A stretch of DNA of 7,465 bases from SCGC-AAA471-B05 sp032249055 (GCA_032249055.1 JAVVGP010000042.1:1-7465); one strand, 5' to 3'. Positions 1 through 5,937 are shown, counted from the stretch's first letter. Notes: generated from the sequence alone by a model not told the origin. Translations and numbers: made by a program.

Positions 1-2
1 TA

Positions 3-227
3 GGTTTTCAGAACATATTCTTAAGTTTACCTACAGGTGAAAAAGGAAAACAAGCACTAATTTATAAACTAATATTTTATAAAATACCAGGATTAAGGGA
101 AAGATATCCACAACAGATAGAAGATCTTAAAATTGGAGCACCAATTTACTTTACGTTAGTCTATCATTCACCTAATGGTTATGTTATGATTTACAAAATA
201 AACTATCCAGATGAGCTCAGACGTTGA
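3..227 (+). CDS. C-terminal part of an unidentified protein (5' end outside window)
   Basis: An open plus-strand frame runs from the left edge to a TGA at 225-227, giving 74 residues that start GFQNIFLSLP and end INYPDELRR. It is soluble in character, with alternating hydrophobic and charged residues, a strand-like stretch (APIYFTLVYH), no cysteines and no obvious membrane span. I do not recognise the family. It is the only gene on this strand that I accept. It converges on nop10 and its last 25 nt overlap the nop10 3' end. Support comes from uninterrupted reading in a very AT-rich sequence where stops are frequent, plus a T-rich stretch just after its stop. The start and most of the protein may lie to the left of the window. 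Confidence 0.6.
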   Translation, partial: GFQNIFLSLPTGEKGKQALIYKLIFYKIPGLRERYPQQIEDLKIGAPIYFTLVYHSPNGYVMIYKINYPDELRR

Positions 228-388
228 ATTTTCTTTTTCCTTTCCAATATAGCATAAAACCTTATCCTTAAATATTTATCTTGAGGAGAAAATTTAGGCG
301 GATGCGGATCAACAAGTTCATAAGATTTGCATTCTGGACATTTATCTAAAATTGTATATCTGCCGCATTTATTACATTTTAACATCAT
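203..388 (-). CDS. nop10: Nop10, H/ACA ribonucleoprotein zinc-binding subunit
   Basis: Nop10 is a small protein of the H/ACA RNP, where it buttresses the Cbf5 pseudouridine synthase during guide-RNA-directed pseudouridylation of rRNA. The 61-residue protein has the expected N-terminal zinc ribbon (C5, C8, C17, C20, within LKCNKCGRYT and CPEC), then the signature DPHPPKFSPQDKY that leads into the C-terminal helix. Length is typical for archaea. It is the last gene of the minus-strand run. The start is ATGATG, with the aIF2-alpha TGA nested in it, so the overlap is 4 nt (first ATG) or 1 nt (second ATG). This suggests translational coupling. The Lys-rich tail runs into the convergent gene. Identity is very sure; which of the two ATGs is used is not. 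Confidence 0.95.
   Translation of the reverse strand: MMLKCNKCGRYTILDKCPECKSYELVDPHPPKFSPQDKYLRIRFYAILERKKKIQRLSSSG
229..243 (+). terminator. T-rich tract, candidate archaeal terminator for the plus-strand gene
   Basis: Two nucleotides after the plus-strand TGA there is a run of eleven T in fifteen bases (two T blocks broken by C). Archaeal RNA polymerase commonly terminates at such U-rich tracts without a hairpin. The tract lies inside the 3' part of nop10 on the other strand, where the same bases encode a lysine-rich tail (ERKKKIQ), so the composition may be only a by-product of that coding. Confidence 0.35.
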
Positions 389-1182
389 TGTATCTTTTTA
401 AAGGAAAATATAACTTTTTGCTGATTAGAAAGGTTACCTAAAGTAGACATAAATTTATTAAATGCTTCTTCTGCTACTTTATAATTATCAGCAGTGATCA
501 TTAACAAATATTTTCCTCCTCCTGCATAACTAATATTTATGCTTAATAAGCCGCTTATTGCTTTTATATTATCTTCTGCTTTACTTATTATATCTTTTAT
601 AATGTTTACTCCACTATGATGAAAAGAAGTTAAAGAGAATTCTCCCCTTAATTCAGCCTTGGGTATTTTAATATGTTCTTTTGCTACAATTGTTAATTCT
701 TTTTTAATTTCCGTAGGTAAATTTACCTCCGCTAAAACTCCTTCTCCTTCCTTAGCTATAGCTTCAAAAATTGAAAGTAGATCCTCAAATTTACTTTGAA
801 GAAGAGGTTTTAGTTCTTTAAATATTTTTTCCTTTTCATACTTAGTTTTATTAGAAACTATTTCTATTAATTTTAAAGCCTTCTGTTTTCTCTTCCATTC
901 TATAAGTTTTTCTTTTCTCTCTTTCTCAGTTACTCTCTTTAAAGATATATCAACTTGCATTTTTGCAGGAAATACTCTTATGACTTTACAAACGTATCTA
1001 TGACCTTCTTTAATTATATCATTTATATCAAATACTCTTGAAGAAGATACTTCACCTATAGGCATATATCCTTCTACATTTTTGTATTCATCTAGTCTAA
1101 AATATGCACCATGATCTAGTACCTTAGTTGCAGTACAAACAACCAAAGAACCTACAGAAGGTAAAGATTCCTGTTCAGCCAT
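385..1182 (-). CDS. Translation initiation factor aIF2 subunit alpha
   Basis: This is the alpha subunit of heterotrimeric aIF2, which carries initiator Met-tRNA to the small ribosomal subunit. Length is 265 aa, as expected. Residues about 8-86 form an S1/OB domain (VGSLVVCTATKVLDHGAYF, then EGYMPIGEVSSSRV). It is followed by the family signature around 81-106 (ISLKRVTEKERKEKL, EWKRKQKA), a helical middle domain, and a C-terminal alpha/beta domain (about 175-265) that contacts aIF2-gamma. The loop matching the eukaryotic phosphorylation loop carries S46-S47-S48. I recall Ser48 phosphorylation reported in a Pyrococcus homologue, but nothing here shows it happens. The ATG overlaps the eS27 stop by 8 nt and its TGA overlaps the nop10 start. 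It is co-transcribed with ribosomal protein genes. Confidence 0.96.
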   Translation of the reverse strand: MAEQESLPSVGSLVVCTATKVLDHGAYFRLDEYKNVEGYMPIGEVSSSRVFDINDIIKEGHRYVCKVIRVFPAKMQVDISLKRVTEKERKEKLIEWKRKQKALKLIEIVSNKTKYEKEKIFKELKPLLQSKFEDLLSIFEAIAKEGEGVLAEVNLPTEIKKELTIVAKEHIKIPKAELRGEFSLTSFHHSGVNIIKDIISKAEDNIKAISGLLSINISYAGGGKYLLMITADNYKVAEEAFNKFMSTLGNLSNQQKVIFSFKKIQ

Positions 1183-1375
1183 ATTTTGCTACGATTTCAC
1201 CTTTTATTTTAGCTTTTCCTCCCGTAGGAATTAAAAGAACTTCGTTGCAATTTCTACATCTTACTGTTATAGTAGCATAATCGAAAGTTATTTGTTCAAA
1301 AGTACATTTTGGGCATCTTACTTTTATAAAGGAACTTTTTGGTCTTGGAATAATCTCGTGTCTTTTCTTTACCAT
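1175..1375 (-). CDS. 30S ribosomal protein eS27 (S27e)
   Basis: This is a small-subunit ribosomal protein with a zinc ribbon. The 66-residue product has CPKC (C21, C24) and CRNC (C40, C43) as the four zinc ligands. It also has the family run FDYATITVRC and the closing LLIPTGGKAKIKGEI. The start ATG at 1373-1375 gives the usual basic lead-in MVKKRHEIIP and lies only one nucleotide after the eL42 stop. Its 3' end overlaps the aIF2-alpha start by 8 nt, so the three translation genes read as one transcript. Length and motif order are normal. I see nothing missing. Confidence 0.96.
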   Translation of the reverse strand: MVKKRHEIIPRPKSSFIKVRCPKCTFEQITFDYATITVRCRNCNEVLLIPTGGKAKIKGEIVAKYG

Positions 1376-1376
1376 T

Positions 1377-1658
1377 TTACTTTTTAACTATTTCTAATTT
1401 TTTGAGCCGAATACCTTTCCTATGCAAAATATGTTTGCATTTCTTACATGTCAATTTCAAGGTTTGCTTTTTTGTTATTTTTGCAAATCTTTTCTGCTCA
1501 GCAGTTCTTTTGCTCCCATAACCTAAATTCTTCCTTAAGTATCTTCTTTGACCTTCAGCCAACGTTCTTCTTTTACCTGCTTTGTATAGTTCTACTGTAT
1601 GCTCTGTATGTTTATTACACCTGGGACAATATGTGGTAATTACTTCAGGTACTTTCAT
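1377..1658 (-). CDS. 50S ribosomal protein eL42 (L44e)
   Basis: This is a basic large-subunit protein that lies near the tRNA exit site. From the ATG at 1656-1658 the product is 93 aa and begins MKVPEVITTYCPRCNKHTEH, the standard family start. Zinc ligands are C11, C14, C71 and C74 (CPRC and CKKC). The Arg/Lys-rich loop with GYGSKRTAEQKR lies between them. A longer in-frame start (TTG at 1665-1667, adding MIK) exists. I prefer the ATG because it matches the family N-terminus and has GAGG 10 nt upstream, whereas that GAGG is only 3 nt from the TTG. The gene overlaps the GINS stop by 14 nt and sits 1 nt before eS27. Confidence 0.95.
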   Translation of the reverse strand: MKVPEVITTYCPRCNKHTEHTVELYKAGKRRTLAEGQRRYLRKNLGYGSKRTAEQKRFAKITKKQTLKLTCKKCKHILHRKGIRLKKLEIVKK

Positions 1659-2148
1659 CTTTATCAATCCTCGTAGCCAATTTCTTAGCTATTAATATAT
1701 TAGTTATGTCTTCTGGTATAAAAACTATATCTCCTTCTTTAAAAGGACCATAATAATAACCGTCAGGGGACAAAAATTCAGGTATATCTTCTTTTGAGGT
1801 TACATGTATTAAAGTCATTTTTTCAGCTTGCTTTTTAATTATCTTATTTTCCAAATTTTTAAGTAATTCTACTACAGATGGACTAAGAATACCAGCTTCG
1901 AAATAATTGTTTATTTTTTTTAATCTTTCTTTAAGAATAATTCTTAAAGCATATTTAGCAAACTTTTTTTCCAGGTTTTCTATTTTATCTTCTATTTTGA
2001 CCGGCTTTTTCTCTTGTGACTTTAAAGTTTCTATGATAAAGTTATAGAAATCATTATTAAGTTCTAGTAATTCTTTTCTGCTTTTTTCCTCCTCAAGCTT
2101 TTTCCTTAAATAATTATAAAAATAATTCGTTGATTGTGACATAGCCAT
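1645..2148 (-). CDS. gins51: GINS complex subunit of the Gins51 (Gins15) type
   Basis: GINS is the replication-fork complex that joins with MCM helicase and a Cdc45/RecJ-like protein in the archaeal CMG. The 167-aa product has a helical, charged N-terminal A domain (about 8-105) and a small beta-rich B domain at the C-terminus (about 112-163). Readable B-domain motifs are DIPEFLSPDGYYYGPFKEGD and IVFIP, then a leucine-rich end (ILIAKKLATRID). The A-then-B order is the Psf1/Sld5-like arrangement, opposite to Gins23, which is the basis for the subtype call. It follows priS with a 35-nt overlap, or 29 nt if the second Met (2142) is used. No Gins23 gene is in the window, so its partner must be encoded elsewhere or be absent. 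Confidence 0.88.
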   Translation of the reverse strand: MAMSQSTNYFYNYLRKKLEEEKSRKELLELNNDFYNFIIETLKSQEKKPVKIEDKIENLEKKFAKYALRIILKERLKKINNYFEAGILSPSVVELLKNLENKIIKKQAEKMTLIHVTSKEDIPEFLSPDGYYYGPFKEGDIVFIPEDITNILIAKKLATRIDKDEST

Positions 2149-3349
2149 TCAAATATAAATATAATGCTAAATATATCGGTATTTCTTTTCCTTCTATCTG
2201 GTTTAACTCATATTCCTCATTCCTCATTATAATTTTAGGATATTCTCTTTTTATTTTAAAGGAAACTTTTGCTGTACCTTTTGTTATAGCTATTGCATCG
2301 TTATAAGGTTCAAATTTTTCAAGATCATTATAAGTCAAAGGATAAACTTTTAGGGCTGTTTTTCCATGAAGAGAATTGGGTAATCTTATTAACCTATGCA
2401 TATCAACTGTTACCCTTTCATCTATATTTACTGTTATATCAGAGATCCATTTATTTAGTAGATCTTTTGATATAGGTTCTAGTATTTTTAAAAAGGAATA
2501 GTCGGATTTATATTTGGTTAGTGAATGTAAAAATTTTTGTTTTTTATTTAAAAACAATTTTACCTTTTTCTCATTTAATCCCAACTTATTTAATTTTTCT
2601 TCATCAAGCCTGTTTATTTCCTCATAAATTTTTTCGCTTAATCTATTCGAGAATCCAAATGAATTTATTCCTCTAAATTTATAGTTATTCTTTTTTAAGA
2701 AATCATAAAAATATAATTTAAAGGATGTACCTTTAATATAATCTACTATCATATTTCTTGCTTTAGAATCTATTTTCCTAAAATCCTCACTAAAAACATG
2801 AACATGATATCCTCTATTGCCTGAAAATACAATTAATATTTCTTCTTTAGATACTCCTAAATCTGTAGCTAAAAAATCATCTACTAACTTAAAAACCTCT
2901 TCTTTTGCAATTTTAATACATTCGTTGCACACAAAACTTTTTCTATCTATTGTTAAACTTCCGCATTCATCGCATTTTTCAATCAATCCTGTGGAAATTT
3001 TTTTGCAGCTTTTGCAAATCCATAAATCATGGACTTTCTTGCATTCTGTGTTAATATGATCTACATCAATGTCAAAAATCAAATCAACATATTTTAAGTG
3101 TTTAGCTTCCATTTGTTTCATTGAGGGAAATTCATATACAGCAGCTGAATAATATACATGCAAAGGAACTTTTTTTATTAATTCTTTTTTAAGACTTAAA
3201 GGATTTTCAAAGGCTAAATGTCTAGTTAATGTATCTGAATTAAATTCCCAAATGGCGAATTCTCTTTTATTTAATTCTTTTACAATTATATCTTCTTCTT
3301 TAAGTCTATAATAATAGCCTGCGAATAGTGATTTTATTTTTGTTTCCAT
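2114..3349 (-). CDS. priS: DNA primase catalytic (small) subunit PriS
   Basis: This is the catalytic subunit of the archaeo-eukaryotic primase, which makes primers at the fork. Active-site parts are all visible: DIDVDH with metal ligands D93 and D95, SGNRGYHVHV (176-185), and D310 ahead of the signature RLIRLPNSLHGKT (319-331). Between the first two lies a cysteine-rich zinc region with seven cysteines (C103, C112, C115, C126, C129, C141, C144) and nearby histidines (H98, H107), enough for more than one zinc site. The 411-aa length exceeds the roughly 330-350 aa I expect for Sulfolobus or Pyrococcus. The extra lies in the zinc region, the helical part between motifs (about 205-300) and the C-terminal tail. 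It overlaps priL by 16 nt. Confidence 0.96.
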   Translation of the reverse strand: METKIKSLFAGYYYRLKEEDIIVKELNKREFAIWEFNSDTLTRHLAFENPLSLKKELIKKVPLHVYYSAAVYEFPSMKQMEAKHLKYVDLIFDIDVDHINTECKKVHDLWICKSCKKISTGLIEKCDECGSLTIDRKSFVCNECIKIAKEEVFKLVDDFLATDLGVSKEEILIVFSGNRGYHVHVFSEDFRKIDSKARNMIVDYIKGTSFKLYFYDFLKKNNYKFRGINSFGFSNRLSEKIYEEINRLDEEKLNKLGLNEKKVKLFLNKKQKFLHSLTKYKSDYSFLKILEPISKDLLNKWISDITVNIDERVTVDMHRLIRLPNSLHGKTALKVYPLTYNDLEKFEPYNDAIAITKGTAKVSFKIKREYPKIIMRNEEYELNQIEGKEIPIYLALYLYLNGYVTINELFL

Positions 3350-4332
3350 TTCTTTTTTTGCTTAAACTGCAAAGGATGCTTAATATTATCGCAATATGGA
3401 CTTTCAGGAAAGCAAAGATTAGCTACTTTCATTGTTAAACAGCTGGGAACAGCATAAACTTTTCTTCCTCCTCTTAAACCAAATATATGTTCAACTTGGT
3501 ATCTTGTAATATCTTCTTTGAAATCAGGCAAAGTCCTAAATAAATTAATTATATCTTCTACACTCCATCCCTTTACTCTTAAATAAGTTACAAGAGCAAA
3601 CCTTCCCATATGCGTAAGTTTTTTTCCTTCTTTGAGTTCTTGTAAAAGAATTCTCATACAAGGAGGATCTTCACCTTCATACTTAGCCGTTTCAATTATT
3701 TTGGATTTTTCTAATTTTATATCTTTTAGATCTTCGATAACATCAGGATAAATTAATGAGCTCAATTCTTCGCATTTTATAATTAACCATTGTCTATACT
3801 TTTCTTCAATTATCCTAACTATATCTTTTAAATTTAAAAGAACCTTTCCATCTTTTATTTCATTAAAAGCTAAACTCCATTTATATCCACTAAAGTGGGA
3901 AGCATATTGTAAATATTCCGTTAAAGGTAAGGATATTAGTTTTATTTCTTCAAAATCCTTCTTTAAATTTTCTACTGTAATTTTATCGCTTAAAAAATCT
4001 TTTGCTATATATAATATTGTTTCAAATTTTTCGTTAACCAATTTTTTTGCAATTCTTTTAGATTCAATATCTGCAAATTTTTTTATAAAAATGCTTCCGA
4101 GTTGAGAAGCAAGATATAAAGAAATTAAAAATATAGAAATCTCATTATAAGGATCTTCTTCATATTCAACTTTTTTATTTTCAGCATATTTTTTAATCCT
4201 TTCCAAAGCTTTCCAATATATTTGGTTTTTAGTTTTAATTATTTCTTCAAAATCAAAATGAATTTCTTCTAAATATTTAGCTAATGAACTTAAAAAAGGA
4301 TATTGAGCAATTAAAGTTAAATCGGCTATCAC
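3334..4332 (-). CDS. priL: DNA primase regulatory (large) subunit PriL, Fe-S type
   Basis: PriL supports primer initiation and length control in the PriS-PriL heterodimer. The 332-aa product has an all-helical N-terminal domain that opens with a typical AQYPFLSSLAKYL. Its C-terminal domain carries the four cysteines expected for a 4Fe-4S cluster: C225 (EDPPC), C298 (VPSC), C307 (NLC) and C314 (YCDNIKHPL). The core HMGRFALVTYL, followed by RYQVEHIFGLRGG, also matches the family. The start is GTG at 4330-4332. It is accepted because the YPFL region then sits at the usual distance and I see no ATG that would preserve it. The gene overlaps priS by 16 nt, so subunit production is probably coupled. 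It lies 62 nt after pcna. Confidence 0.94.
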   Translation of the reverse strand: MIADLTLIAQYPFLSSLAKYLEEIHFDFEEIIKTKNQIYWKALERIKKYAENKKVEYEEDPYNEISIFLISLYLASQLGSIFIKKFADIESKRIAKKLVNEKFETILYIAKDFLSDKITVENLKKDFEEIKLISLPLTEYLQYASHFSGYKWSLAFNEIKDGKVLLNLKDIVRIIEEKYRQWLIIKCEELSSLIYPDVIEDLKDIKLEKSKIIETAKYEGEDPPCMRILLQELKEGKKLTHMGRFALVTYLRVKGWSVEDIINLFRTLPDFKEDITRYQVEHIFGLRGGRKVYAVPSCLTMKVANLCFPESPYCDNIKHPLQFKQKKKWKQK

Positions 4333-4394
4333 AATTTGCTATAATAAATTGTTTTAGTAATAATTTTCAATCGAAAAATATGTTTTTCAATTAA
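4333..4394 (-). other. 62-nt spacer between pcna and priL
   Basis: This spacer holds the palindrome at 4369-4392, two short T runs, and the AT-rich lead-in to the priL GTG. I find no convincing BRE/TATA pair at leaderless distance (about 26 nt) from the GTG. The nearest TATA-like string lies only 9-15 nt upstream, which is too close unless the start is further in. The spacer could therefore be read through from pcna, or carry a weak promoter that cannot be told apart in such AT-rich DNA. Confidence 0.4.
4369..4392 (-). repeat. Small inverted repeat just after the pcna stop
   Basis: On the minus strand the left arm AATTGAAAAA (4392-4383) and right arm TTTTTCGATT (4378-4369) are separated by the 4-nt loop CATA. 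They pair over 10 bp with one G-U wobble. The right arm can instead pair with the following GAAAATTAT (hairpin 4360-4381, eight of nine pairs), so the two structures exclude each other. The first arm begins two bases after the pcna stop codon. The stem is almost all A-U and would be weak as RNA at high temperature, so a DNA-level site is as likely as a 3' end hairpin. Chance is possible in sequence this AT-rich. Confidence 0.4.
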
Positions 4395-5141
4395 TTATTC
4401 GATCTCGGTTCTAGGAGCCAAATAATATACAAATTCTCCTTCGTTTACCAATGGATAAGTTACTTTTAAAGGATTCTTTGTTGAAAATTCTAATATTGTA
4501 ACTTCGGACAATTCGCTTCTTCCAAGCATGTTTAATAAATACTCAGTTGAATATCCTGTTATGCTTTCCTTTTCTACTTCTAGAGCTATTAGATCATCTT
4601 TAGTAAATTCAGAATTTGCTCTTCCCTTTTCGCTCCTTGCATTAATGACAAATTTATCTGGATAGGCTTTGAAAATTAAGTAATCACTGAACTTTTCTAA
4701 ATTTTTTACAGTATTATATAATAAATCAGTTTCGATTTTTATTCTTGAATCAAATTTCAATTTAAGAGTTGGTAATGTTTCTGTTGTAATATCTAAGAGA
4801 GGAAATTCAAATATGTGGGTTCCTTTTCCAGAAAATGTAAGTTTAAGCAAATTTTCTTCTGTAACATCAATTGTTAATCTGTAACCTTTCTTTATTCCTT
4901 TCAAAGTCTTAACCATATCTACTATAGAAAAACCAATTTTTACTTCTTCCATATCTATTTGATAATTTGAAAAAAACATCGAAGGCAAACGTAAGTCTAC
5001 CATAGCTACCTTAGCGCTATCCATAGCTCTTAATGTTAGCTCATTTGGAGTAGCTATAAATATCGTTTCTTCAACTATATCTTTTATTGCCTCTAATATC
5101 TGTAACCAAAGCTTTGCATCATCAAGCTCTATTCTTAACAT
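4395..5141 (-). CDS. pcn: DNA sliding clamp PCNA
   Basis: The sliding clamp encircles DNA and tethers polymerase, ligase, FEN1 and other PIP-box proteins. From the ATG at 5139-5141 the product is 248 aa, normal for a two-domain archaeal clamp. The N-terminal domain contains the family hallmark ELTLRAMDSAKVAMVDLRLP. The linker region is near PLLDITTETLP and the second domain ends with YYLAPRTEIE, matching the LAP C-terminal strand that helps bind PIP motifs. A TTG six bases upstream (5145-5147) is also in frame and would add MK; ATG is preferred. The conserved hallmark resembles the ordinary homotrimeric clamp more than the divergent Sulfolobus subunits I remember, so a self-assembling ring is likely but unproven. 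It is flanked by the two longest spacers among the complete genes. Confidence 0.96.
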   Translation of the reverse strand: MLRIELDDAKLWLQILEAIKDIVEETIFIATPNELTLRAMDSAKVAMVDLRLPSMFFSNYQIDMEEVKIGFSIVDMVKTLKGIKKGYRLTIDVTEENLLKLTFSGKGTHIFEFPLLDITTETLPTLKLKFDSRIKIETDLLYNTVKNLEKFSDYLIFKAYPDKFVINARSEKGRANSEFTKDDLIALEVEKESITGYSTEYLLNMLGRSELSEVTILEFSTKNPLKVTYPLVNEGEFVYYLAPRTEIE

Positions 5142-5219
5142 TTTCAAATAATATTTTTATTTTAATAATAAAAAACTATATCTAAATTTATTGTTTGACT
5201 ATCTACTTTAAAAGAAATT
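5142..5219 (-). promoter_or_regulatory. Spacer upstream of pcna with a possible promoter
   Basis: This is the longest gap between complete genes, at 78 nt to the ATG. On the minus strand it contains AATAAATTTAGATATAG (about 5192-5176), which could be an A-rich BRE followed by a TATA-like box. That would place transcription start near 5157 and give a short leader. A small T-rich patch just after the TFS stop (about 5217-5211) could end the upstream message. Neither is distinctive, because almost the whole spacer is A/T. The main support is position: a real gap in a run otherwise made of overlaps. Confidence 0.3.
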
Positions 5220-5543
5220 CTACTTATAATCCCTCCAACTATACTTACATTTAACGCATTTATAAAAAGTCGTAGGTGGCTCATCAGCTCTCCTTGTTTG
5301 AACTACCCACCAATATGCAAGGTTATTATGGCATTTGGGGCATTCTACTTCAACTGTTGGTAAATTTAAACCTTTAGTTTCATCTATGAATACAATTTCT
5401 TTGCTTGCCTTGTTAACTTTACCAGATATTATATACTTTGTATTTTTTGTTATTTGCTCTTCATAATCGCATACTCTACACTTTAATACTTTTCTTTGAT
5501 GATCTGGTAAGAGTAAATTTTTGCATTTAGGACAAAATTTCAT
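5220..5543 (-). CDS. tfs: Transcription factor S (TFIIS/RPB9-like transcript cleavage factor)
   Basis: TFS rescues stalled archaeal RNA polymerase by stimulating cleavage of the backtracked transcript. The 107-aa product has two zinc ribbons: C4, C7, C22, C25 at the N-terminus, and C68, C71, C96, C99 at the C-terminus. The second ribbon carries QTRRADEPPTTFYKC. In it the acidic pair D87-E88 at the hairpin tip is intact, as required for cleavage stimulation, which points to an active TFS rather than an inhibitory paralogue. It begins with a clear ATG and overlaps the preceding DUF99-like gene by 17 nt. A TFS-RpoL-PCNA neighbourhood is, as I recall, also seen in Thermococcales, so the grouping is old. 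Confidence 0.95.
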   Translation of the reverse strand: MKFCPKCKNLLLPDHQRKVLKCRVCDYEEQITKNTKYIISGKVNKASKEIVFIDETKGLNLPTVEVECPKCHNNLAYWWVVQTRRADEPPTTFYKCVKCKYSWRDYK

Positions 5544-5937
5544 GATTGAATATTTTTAATATTACTCTTAAAATATTTAAACTATGCTTCAAATATCCTC
5601 TTGATTTTAACGTTTCATATTCCTGTCTTGAAACATTTTTTAATAAAATTTTCTTCTTAGTTTTAATTATTAAAGGTTTAGGAAAATTTTCAAAATTTTT
5701 TAAATTAAATAATTGATCTATAATTAAAAAAACATATCTTATTTGAGCAAAATGCTTACTTTCTTTTAATTTAATTTTTAAAAAATTTATAGGATCATCT
5801 TTAACATAAAACATTTCGATATCATCTATATATCCTGCTCTATAAACTAACGTAACTAAAATCAATTTAGAATTTATTTTTCTAAAAGAGGCACAGTAAA
5901 GTCTTGCTTCTAACTTAGGTATTTTAAACTTTTGCAA
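5527..5937 (-). CDS. Short DUF99-like (UPF0215) protein, possibly catalytically degenerate
   Basis: The product is 136 aa with a TTG start overlapping the rpoL 3' end by 14 nt. No ATG occurs before residue 42. By eye, several blocks match the DUF99 family (relatives of endonuclease V, RNase H-like fold): LILVTLVYRAGYIDDIEMFY (25-44), KESKHFAQIRYVFL (58-71), KPLIIKTKKK (87-96), and near the end RGYLKHSLNILRVI resembling the usual rGxIPEPlRiAhlI. It is shorter than the usual roughly 180-200 aa, with the loss mainly in the middle. The acidic GIDD-type signature expected near the N-terminus appears replaced (YCASF, 14-18), and LDGxxxxGFN becomes IIDQLFNLKNF. Function of DUF99 is not established. 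This is a moderate-confidence family call; the reality of the gene is more certain than its identity. Confidence 0.6.
   Translation of the reverse strand: MQKFKIPKLEARLYCASFRKINSKLILVTLVYRAGYIDDIEMFYVKDDPINFLKIKLKESKHFAQIRYVFLIIDQLFNLKNFENFPKPLIIKTKKKILLKNVSRQEYETLKSRGYLKHSLNILRVILKIFNHEILS

Noticed and set aside
608..640. C-box-like TGATGA on the plus strand inside aIF2-alpha, considered as a C/D guide RNA
   Set aside because: I could not find a matching D box (CTGA) at suitable spacing or internal D'/C' boxes. A similar look at TGATGA near 5500 and at 5117-5126 (minus strand) gave the same result.
1448..1639. Open plus-strand frame of 63 codons opposite eL42
   Set aside because: It lies entirely antisense to a certain ribosomal protein gene. 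The product is a Phe/Leu/Tyr-rich string typical of the reverse reading of Lys/Glu-rich coding.
2293..2475. Open plus-strand frame of 60 codons inside the priS 3' region
   Set aside because: It is wholly antisense to confirmed PriS coding, has no recognisable motif, and its composition reflects the opposite strand.
2817..3059. Open plus-strand frame of 80 codons opposite the PriS zinc region
   Set aside because: It is a mirror of a well-conserved catalytic gene; the Ser/Leu/His-rich product has no family resemblance.
2114..3349. Intein or fusion as the reason for the long PriS
   Set aside because: Catalytic motifs are in normal order with no intein splice-junction motifs or second domain. 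The extra length looks like expanded native regions.
5145..5147. TTG as the pcna start
   Set aside because: It adds only two residues. The ATG at 5139-5141 gives the usual clamp N-terminus, and there is no ribosome-binding signal favouring TTG.
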